Shown here: in pieces, positions 31,499 through 36,533 of the stretch
Position numbering within the stretch: the first letter of the stretch is position 1
How the letters are laid out: each line of letters starts with the position of its first letter
Notes under the pieces: generated by a model
Database searches by the model: none
What the model saw: the letters and a program-made list of their open reading frames with translations, nothing else
What the model was told of the DNA's origin: nothing
Assembly: GCA_036170795.1 (NCBI GenBank)
Contig: JAVHPX010000044.1
Span: forward strand, 1 to 36,533
DNA from: UBA8515 sp036170795
Lineage (GTDB): Bacteria; Patescibacteriota; Minisyncoccia; Phycocordibacterales; UBA9973
DNA: 36,533 nucleotides
Reading direction: 5' to 3'
Translations under genes and position numbers: made by a program

Positions 31499-32413
31499 TT
31501 ACCAATAAGAATCATACCCTGTTTCTTTATATGAATAGTCATTTAAATCATTTTTAAAGTGCTTAGTTATTTTTTCAACATAAGAATCAATACTACAACC
31601 AAGATTTTTCTCTAATTGTTTTTGTAAAGATTCTAGTTTCTCTTTTAACACAGGATCAATCGTATTCTTACTAATAAGTATCTTGAGGCGACTCACTAGT
31701 TTTAAAAAAACCCGTGTAGTTGCTTCTATGCCATAAATAAGCGGAATATTATATAAAAAAATTTCAAGATCCTGATATCCCTTTTCTTTAGCCACATCTA
31801 GGCTATTGTCATATACAGCAATACTATCTTTCATTTCAGTTTGAATTTTCTCTATATGTTCTTCTAAAAAATCTATATTCTTTTTTAAAAACTCTTCTAA
31901 ATGAACTTCTTTTTCTGCTTTGTACCATGGTTGTTTCTGATATAAAGGAATTGATAGTATCTCATGCCATGTTTCATCTTCTGGGGAATATCGCGCGAGT
32001 GTCATTTTGGGTATTTTATTTTTATCATTATAATCATTATAATCATTATCATAAAAATCAATCTGATGGCCATTACCATCTTCATTGTCCCACCAATGAT
32101 CAGAAAAACGCAATGTTCCATCTTTTGAATAAAAACTTATTGATGCAAGGTATTTCTCGATCTTATCAATATCATGCTGATGTTCATCCTTTTTTTGTAA
32201 TGATATTTCTTCCTCTGGTCTATAAACATCATAATAGTTTAGCGATGAATGCTGACTCAAATCATATTCTTTAATAATATCAAAAACACGCTGATCAACC
32301 ATGTGGGGTAATTTCTCAGAACCATAAAAATCGTTTTCTTGAGGATGTCCTTGTTTCTTCAAAAAAGGTTTTTTATTTTCCTTATTTATTTTATTAAAAA
32401 ATTTATTATCCAT
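31499..32413 (-). CDS. Uncharacterised protein downstream of gyrB
   Basis: I recognise no family for this 304-residue product. It is hydrophilic and has no signal peptide or membrane helix. The N-terminal half is rich in Asp, His, Tyr and Asn, with a low-complexity tract DNDYNDYNDKNK near residue 125 encoded by imperfect DNA repeats. The segment SISFYSKDGTLRFSDHWWDNEDGNG may be a small beta domain. The C-terminal half is predicted alpha-helical and coiled-coil (VHLEEFLKKNIDFLEEHIEKIQTEMKDS by position 170-200, and a leucine-rich stretch near 255-275). It starts 22 nt after the gyrB stop and is probably co-transcribed with it. Open frame, context and composition support a real gene. Confidence 0.7.
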   Translation of the reverse strand: MDNKFFNKINKENKKPFLKKQGHPQENDFYGSEKLPHMVDQRVFDIIKEYDLSQHSSLNYYDVYRPEEEISLQKKDEHQHDIDKIEKYLASISFYSKDGTLRFSDHWWDNEDGNGHQIDFYDNDYNDYNDKNKIPKMTLARYSPEDETWHEILSIPLYQKQPWYKAEKEVHLEEFLKKNIDFLEEHIEKIQTEMKDSIAVYDNSLDVAKEKGYQDLEIFLYNIPLIYGIEATTRVFLKLVSRLKILISKNTIDPVLKEKLESLQKQLEKNLGCSIDSYVEKITKHFKNDLNDYSYKETGYDSYW

Positions 32414-32435
32414 AGTTTTAAAATTTTTTTTAATT

Positions 32436-34532
32436 CTATATATCTAAATTTGCCATTTTAGCATTTGATTGAATGAAAGCTTTACGAGGAGGTACTTCAG
32501 AACCCATAAGCATATCAAAAACTTTATTCGCATCTTCTGCATCCGTAACAGCAACTTGCTTAAGGATCCGACGCGCAGGATCCATTGTCGTCTCCCAAAG
32601 TTCATCAGCATTCATTTCACCAAGACCTTTGTAACGTTGAATATGAATTTTATTTGTCTTTTTTGTTTTTTCACCTTCTACCTGCACAGATAAGTTTTCT
32701 TCAATCTCTACTTCTACTTCTTCACTATCTCCTTCTTGAGCACTCTCAGTTAGAAGTTCTTCAAGAGAAGGGGCATCTTTACCAAGTAAACGGTCTCGTT
32801 CTTCATCACTATAAGCATAAGATATTTCTTTACCATTTTTTATTTTAAATAAAGGTGGCTGTGCAATATAGACATATCCTGCATCAAGTACAGATCTAAA
32901 ATATCGATACATAAGTGTTAATATAAGTGTACGAATATGTGCGCCATCAACATCAGCATCAGTTGCAATTATAATTTTATGATAACGCATTTTCTCTATA
33001 TCAAAAGTATCTCCTATAGATGTACCCATAGCGATAACTAAATTTTTAATCTGCTCAGACCCAAGCATACGATCAAGTCGAGCTCTCTCAACATTAAGAA
33101 TTTTACCTCGAAGTGGAAGGATTGCCTGAGTTTTTCTATCTCTACCCATCTTTGCTGTTCCTCCAGCTGAATCCCCTTCAACTATAAATAATTCTGCTTC
33201 AGAAGCAGATTTTGTCTGACAATCAGCAAGCTTTCCAGGAAGAGTCATACCTTCAAGTGCCCCTTTACGAAGGACAGAATCTTTTGCTGCTTTAGCTGCT
33301 TTACGTGCACGTAATGCAAGAAGACATTTGCCAATAATTAACTTTGCTTCATCGGGATTCTCTTCAAGAAAGGCAGTAAATGAATCCCCAAATACTGTAG
33401 CTGTAGCTGCTTGAGCCTCTGTTGAACCCAATTTTGCTTTTGTCTGACCTTCAAATTGAATCTCACGAAGCTTAACTGAGATAACAACCATTATACCTTC
33501 TAATACATCATCTCCTGTAAATGCTCCATCAGCTTCTTTGACCATATTATTCTTTTTACTATAGGTATTAAGAACACGAGTTAAAGCAGTCTTAAAACCA
33601 GTCACGTGGGTACCACCTTCAGGATTATAAATATTATTTGCAAAAGGAACAATATGAGGATTCATATCATCGACATACTGAAGAGCTATCTCAACTAAAA
33701 CATCATCTTGCTCATGATCGACATAAAAAACAGTTGGGTGAATAGGTTTAATAAGTTTATTATAAAATTTTACAAGTGATACTAATCCACCTTCAAAATA
33801 AAAAGTCGTTGAAGGTACTTCGAGTGAAAGTTCAGAAAACCAAAAGATATTATCAAAGTCTTTCCATAAAGATTGTCTTGCGTCAACAATATCTATACGA
33901 AGACCTTTTACTAGATACGCTTGTTGTCGTAAATGATTAATAATTGTATCCAAATCAAAAACAACTTGTTTAAAAATCTCCTCATCTGGTTGAAAAGAAA
34001 TAATAGTGCCATGTTCTTTCGATGAACCTATTTTCTTAACAGACATTTTCTTTTTGCCTTGTGAATACTCTTGTATATATTTACCACCATCTCGGTGTAC
34101 TTCAGCTTTTGTATAAATAGAAAGCGCATTTACTACTGATGCTCCGACACCATGAAGACCACCTGAGACTTTATAGCCACTATCGTCTCCGCCAAATTTC
34201 CCGCCAGCATGAAGAGTCGTCATAACTGTCTCAAGCGCTGAGACTTTTGTCTTCGGATGTATATCAACTGGTATACCACGCCCATTATCAGATACACGGA
34301 CAAAATTATTCGACAACAATACCACTTCAATACGATCACAAAATCCACCCATTGCTTCATCACGTGAATTATCAAAAATTTCCCATACTAAATGATGCAA
34401 TCCATCAACACCAGTAGACCCTATATACATCCCTGGACGACGTCTTACCGGTTCAAGACCTTCTAGAACTGAAATTTGATTTGCTCCATATTTAATTTCT
34501 TTTTTTATATTTTTTTCTTCTTTTTTAGCCAT
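32436..34532 (-). CDS. gyrB: DNA gyrase subunit B
   Basis: GyrB provides the ATPase and part of the DNA gate for negative supercoiling. The 698-residue protein has the GHKL ATPase domain (EGLEPVRRRPGMYIGSTG, EIFDNSRDEAMGG, VSDNGRGIPVDIHP and GGLHGVGASVVNALS), the transducer, and the TOPRIM domain with FIVEGDSAGGTAKMGRDR, LPLRGKILNVERA and DADVDGAHIRTLIL. It ends with IQRYKGLGEMNADELWETTMDP, the GyrA-contact block. An acidic insert of about 45 residues (ESAQEGDSEEVEVEIEEN) splits the TOPRIM-tail region. ParE is the alternative, but the overall pattern fits GyrB; gyrA is not in the window. Extended -10 TGT-TATAAT lies 47 nt upstream. Confidence 0.94.
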   Translation of the reverse strand: MAKKEEKNIKKEIKYGANQISVLEGLEPVRRRPGMYIGSTGVDGLHHLVWEIFDNSRDEAMGGFCDRIEVVLLSNNFVRVSDNGRGIPVDIHPKTKVSALETVMTTLHAGGKFGGDDSGYKVSGGLHGVGASVVNALSIYTKAEVHRDGGKYIQEYSQGKKKMSVKKIGSSKEHGTIISFQPDEEIFKQVVFDLDTIINHLRQQAYLVKGLRIDIVDARQSLWKDFDNIFWFSELSLEVPSTTFYFEGGLVSLVKFYNKLIKPIHPTVFYVDHEQDDVLVEIALQYVDDMNPHIVPFANNIYNPEGGTHVTGFKTALTRVLNTYSKKNNMVKEADGAFTGDDVLEGIMVVISVKLREIQFEGQTKAKLGSTEAQAATATVFGDSFTAFLEENPDEAKLIIGKCLLALRARKAAKAAKDSVLRKGALEGMTLPGKLADCQTKSASEAELFIVEGDSAGGTAKMGRDRKTQAILPLRGKILNVERARLDRMLGSEQIKNLVIAMGTSIGDTFDIEKMRYHKIIIATDADVDGAHIRTLILTLMYRYFRSVLDAGYVYIAQPPLFKIKNGKEISYAYSDEERDRLLGKDAPSLEELLTESAQEGDSEEVEVEIEENLSVQVEGEKTKKTNKIHIQRYKGLGEMNADELWETTMDPARRILKQVAVTDAEDANKVFDMLMGSEVPPRKAFIQSNAKMANLDI

Positions 34533-34579
34533 AAAATAATTTAAAAATGCTATTTAATCATTAGATTAAAAGCACTATT

Positions 34580-34588
34580 ATTATAACA
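34580..34588 (-). promoter_or_regulatory. gyrB promoter, extended -10
   Basis: TGT-TATAAT on the minus strand (-10 box 34580-34585) is a perfect extended -10 element. No good -35 is present. The leader is about 40 nt, so this gene is not leaderless. Confidence 0.55.
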
Positions 34589-34604
34589 AATATAAAGACT
34601 AAAA

Positions 34605-34647
34605 GAAAGCACTATAATCCTTATAATATAAGGATTATAGTGCTTTC
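34605..34647 (-). terminator. Strong terminator after the cohesin-like genes
   Basis: A perfect 19-bp stem: 34605-34623 pairs with 34629-34647 around a 5-nt loop. On the minus strand it is followed by TTTTAG, and it lies 8 nt after the stop of the gene at 34655. It isolates gyrB from the surface-protein operon. Confidence 0.9.
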
Positions 34648-34654
34648 TTAATTT

Positions 34655-35797
34655 CTATAAATCCAAATCTTGTTTGGTATTTTGATATGGTAAAATTTCA
34701 TTTTGGTCATAAGATTGGTCATATGGTTGATCATATGACTGATCACGAGATTGATTATCGTTTATTTCAATTTTTTCCTCTTCAGATATCATTTTTCTTT
34801 TTAAAACATGCATACGTTTAAATGAATACCAAATAATAAAATAAATAAATAGTAAAATTACAACAATTGGAATAAAAAGAACAAGTATATTAATAAACAC
34901 AATAAGTTCTTTAATTATTTTACTATCATTAACAAACAATTGAACACCAATCCCCGGCTTATCTATATTTGTTTTATTATCAACAAGAAACGGAACAACG
35001 TTATAAACACCAGCAATTAAATTAGATGGTGTTACATATTCAAATAATCCTTTTTCATTATTTTTTACAAATGCATCAGTTAATCTTTTCTTTTTATATT
35101 GAATAAAGTCAATAAATTGTTCACCAAGTGATTTCTGAGATATTGCTTCAAAAGTCATTTTAGTTAATTGATTTGGTTCTCCTTTGCCCTTAAAATAAGA
35201 ATCCTCTCCTGAATTTATTGATAAAGAATAATCTGTAATAACTGGTAAAGCTAATGATTTATTTGTATCTATATTCTTTGCTATAGGTTTATTAATTAAA
35301 TCCGTAACTCCTGTACCAATAATATTAAAACTTGTAGACTTTAAACTAGATACGATATTAGTACCAACACCATCATTAGCAAGTATCGCCCCATTACTAA
35401 ATGAAATGACAGCAAGTCCATGCTTCTTGGCTTCAAATGTAACACGAAAAATATTACCATTATTACCCTGATAACCAGGATTAAGAACAACTCCTTCAAA
35501 TGAAATTTGATTACGCTGAATGCTAGGATTACGTGTCCAAATATTTAAAATACTATTATCTTTTGAAATAGACACCATGCGAAGCATCTCACTCGGGAAA
35601 ATAACAATTCCAGATACAGCATTGATGGCTTGATCATTGGACTTAACATTTACATCAAGAGTGATCTGCTCCCCTTCTTGAATATTAGAAACTTTTTTAT
35701 CTATAAAAAGAGAAGCAGAATTAGCAAAGACAGTTGTAGAATTAAATACAACAAATATTATAATACTATACATTATAATTTTTATGTAAAATCTCAT
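34655..35797 (-). CDS. Cohesin-like surface protein with C-terminal membrane anchor
   Basis: The start at 35797 overlaps the upstream stop in an ATGA and gives 380 residues; an upstream in-frame ATG lacks support. Residues 1-26 are a signal peptide. Residues 27-150 resemble a cohesin or carbohydrate-binding beta-sandwich domain: EGEQITLDVNVKSNDQAINA, VSGIVIFPSEMLRMVSISKD, QISFEGVVLNPGYQGNNGNI and FRVTFEAKKHGLAVISF match the expected strand order. A second beta-rich region spans about 175-300. One membrane helix lies at about 308-334, then a charged tail with DQSYDQPYDQSYDQ near 372 is probably intracellular. The anchor suggests a cell-surface adhesion or binding role. The cohesin call is by pattern only. 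Confidence 0.7.
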   Translation of the reverse strand: MRFYIKIIMYSIIIFVVFNSTTVFANSASLFIDKKVSNIQEGEQITLDVNVKSNDQAINAVSGIVIFPSEMLRMVSISKDNSILNIWTRNPSIQRNQISFEGVVLNPGYQGNNGNIFRVTFEAKKHGLAVISFSNGAILANDGVGTNIVSSLKSTSFNIIGTGVTDLINKPIAKNIDTNKSLALPVITDYSLSINSGEDSYFKGKGEPNQLTKMTFEAISQKSLGEQFIDFIQYKKKRLTDAFVKNNEKGLFEYVTPSNLIAGVYNVVPFLVDNKTNIDKPGIGVQLFVNDSKIIKELIVFINILVLFIPIVVILLFIYFIIWYSFKRMHVLKRKMISEEEKIEINDNQSRDQSYDQPYDQSYDQNEILPYQNTKQDLDL

Positions 35798-36533
35798 CTT
35801 TTTCTTTTTAACATAAATAACATAAAAGAACAAATAAAAACGACTATAAATAGTGTAAGATACATTTGTGGTAAAATCCCTGGAATTTCTACTTGAGCTT
35901 CTCTAATATTTCCATTAAAATCCAAAGCTCTGATTGATAAATATCTACTAAAAATACTTTTTTTTACTGGCAATGGACTCTTAACATCTTTCCATATATT
36001 GCCAGTATGCAATTGATATTTTTCTACACCTAAATCATTGTCTGTCGTAGAAAAGAAAATCATTGATGGTGTTTTCGAAAATAATCCTGCTTCAATAAAT
36101 TGGATAGTAAATGGTGCTGGAGGTTCAACATCTTGAATAGATTTATCCAATACCAATTCATTGTAGGTAGAAGTTGCAACATTAGATACGACAATAGATG
36201 AATTTTTATTTTCATGGATAAGAGGTGTACCTAAACCATCATTTTGTAAAATATCAGAATGAATTAAAGTAAATTCACCATTACCAAGAGCGATGCTTGA
36301 AAAAATTAACTCTATTACAGGAATAGCCTGTAACCCTATTCTATCTGGATCATATACACCATCTACTCCACCGGGTATAATTCCACTAAAATGAATCGAG
36401 CCAGATGAATTAGTAGGCGGCACAATCCATAATTTCTTAATTGATACATCTTCTTTATATCCCTTAAAAGATAGTATATCACTAGGGTATGATATGGTAA
36501 TATCGAAAGAATTAACAAGAACATGGTCTGTAT
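35794..36533 (-). CDS. Cohesin-like surface protein, 5' end outside window
   Basis: The frame is open from the window edge to the TGA at 35794, so at least 246 codons are coding and the start is unseen. The N-terminal visible part, NSFDITISYPSDILSFKGYK and QAIPVIELIFSSIALGNGEF, resembles the strands of a cohesin-like domain, like its downstream neighbour. A second beta domain follows, with APFTIQFIEAGLFSKTPSMI and RYLSIRALDFNGNIREAQVE, a fibronectin-like repeat pattern. One hydrophobic helix then ends LFMLKRKR, a simple C-terminal membrane anchor. The stop overlaps the next ATG by four bases, so the two proteins are translationally coupled and may act together. Confidence 0.7.
   Translation of the reverse strand, partial: TDHVLVNSFDITISYPSDILSFKGYKEDVSIKKLWIVPPTNSSGSIHFSGIIPGGVDGVYDPDRIGLQAIPVIELIFSSIALGNGEFTLIHSDILQNDGLGTPLIHENKNSSIVVSNVATSTYNELVLDKSIQDVEPPAPFTIQFIEAGLFSKTPSMIFFSTTDNDLGVEKYQLHTGNIWKDVKSPLPVKKSIFSRYLSIRALDFNGNIREAQVEIPGILPQMYLTLFIVVFICSFMLFMLKRKR

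Noticed and set aside
35798..35833. Upstream start of the cohesin-like gene
   Set aside because: It would add a lysine-rich stretch before the signal peptide and extend the overlap with the upstream gene; the ATGA overlap at 35797 is the natural start.
1..36533. CRISPR array, insertion sequence or transposase
   Set aside because: No regularly spaced repeats, terminal inverted repeats with a transposase, or Cas proteins were seen on either strand.
1..36533. Alternative genetic code with TGA read as glycine
   Set aside because: Core genes are uninterrupted without recoding, and TGA ends a gene at 35794 in an ordinary ATGA overlap.

Overview
The window is a low-GC bacterial chromosome segment whose gene content and reduced proteins point to a Candidate Phyla Radiation (Patescibacteria) genome, most likely Parcubacteria-like. 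The evidence is a NusB-NUDIX fusion, a threonyl-tRNA synthetase without a TGS domain, a prolyl-tRNA synthetase without its editing insertion, a very short SMC without a recognisable hinge, few Shine-Dalgarno sequences and compact operons. TGA is used as a normal stop and no gene needs recoding, which argues against the code-25 groups (Gracilibacteria/SR1). A 100-N scaffold gap (3362-3461) shows that this is a draft or metagenome assembly.

Layout. 1-1019: proS (minus, 3' end off the window). 1233-3241: rpsB-tsf-small membrane protein (plus). 3254-3326: tRNA-Thr(UGU), followed by the assembly gap and an imperfect copy of the tRNA 3' half. 3583-4065: a DUF218-like gene with unusual codon use behind a perfect consensus promoter. 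4119-8703: a minus-strand envelope-glycan operon (processive GT2, thioredoxin-like protein, GtrA, GT-C, GtrB-like GT2). 8807-9094: a Cys-rich DUF378 membrane protein. 9218-19132: an apparent rpoB-rpoC-dnaG-rpoD operon. 19485-20087: a Bacteroidetes-style lipoprotein gene. 20310-21848: rpsP-khpA-trmD. 21913-25448: rnr, polysaccharide deacetylase, VanY-type carboxypeptidase (plus). 25476-29678: rpmF-nusB/NUDIX-rnc-smc (minus). 29734-31479: thrS (plus). 31499-34532: gyrB plus an unknown downstream gene (minus). 34655-36533: two tandem cohesin-like, C-terminally membrane-anchored surface proteins (minus).

How the parts work together. Most of the window is core information processing: transcription (RpoB, RpoC, sigma-70, NusB), replication and chromosome upkeep (DnaG, GyrB, SMC), translation (S2, EF-Ts, S16, L32, ProRS, ThrRS, TrmD, tRNA-Thr) and RNA turnover (RNase R, RNase III, KhpA). 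The accessory parts concern the cell surface: lipid-linked sugar synthesis and transfer, peptidoglycan trimming, a lipoprotein and cohesin-like proteins. This fits a small host-dependent cell that acts mainly through its envelope.

The most noteworthy pattern is regulatory. At least eight genes (proS, trmD, rpsP, khpA, rnr, rpmF, thrS and the GT2 at 8703) have a -10 box, often with an extended TGn element, ending 6-9 nt before the ATG. This predicts leaderless or near-leaderless mRNAs. Other points of interest are the joined RNA polymerase-sigma-primase operon, the duplicated tRNA 3' half beside an assembly gap, the foreign-looking lipoprotein, and a large nested hairpin upstream of nusB and rnc.
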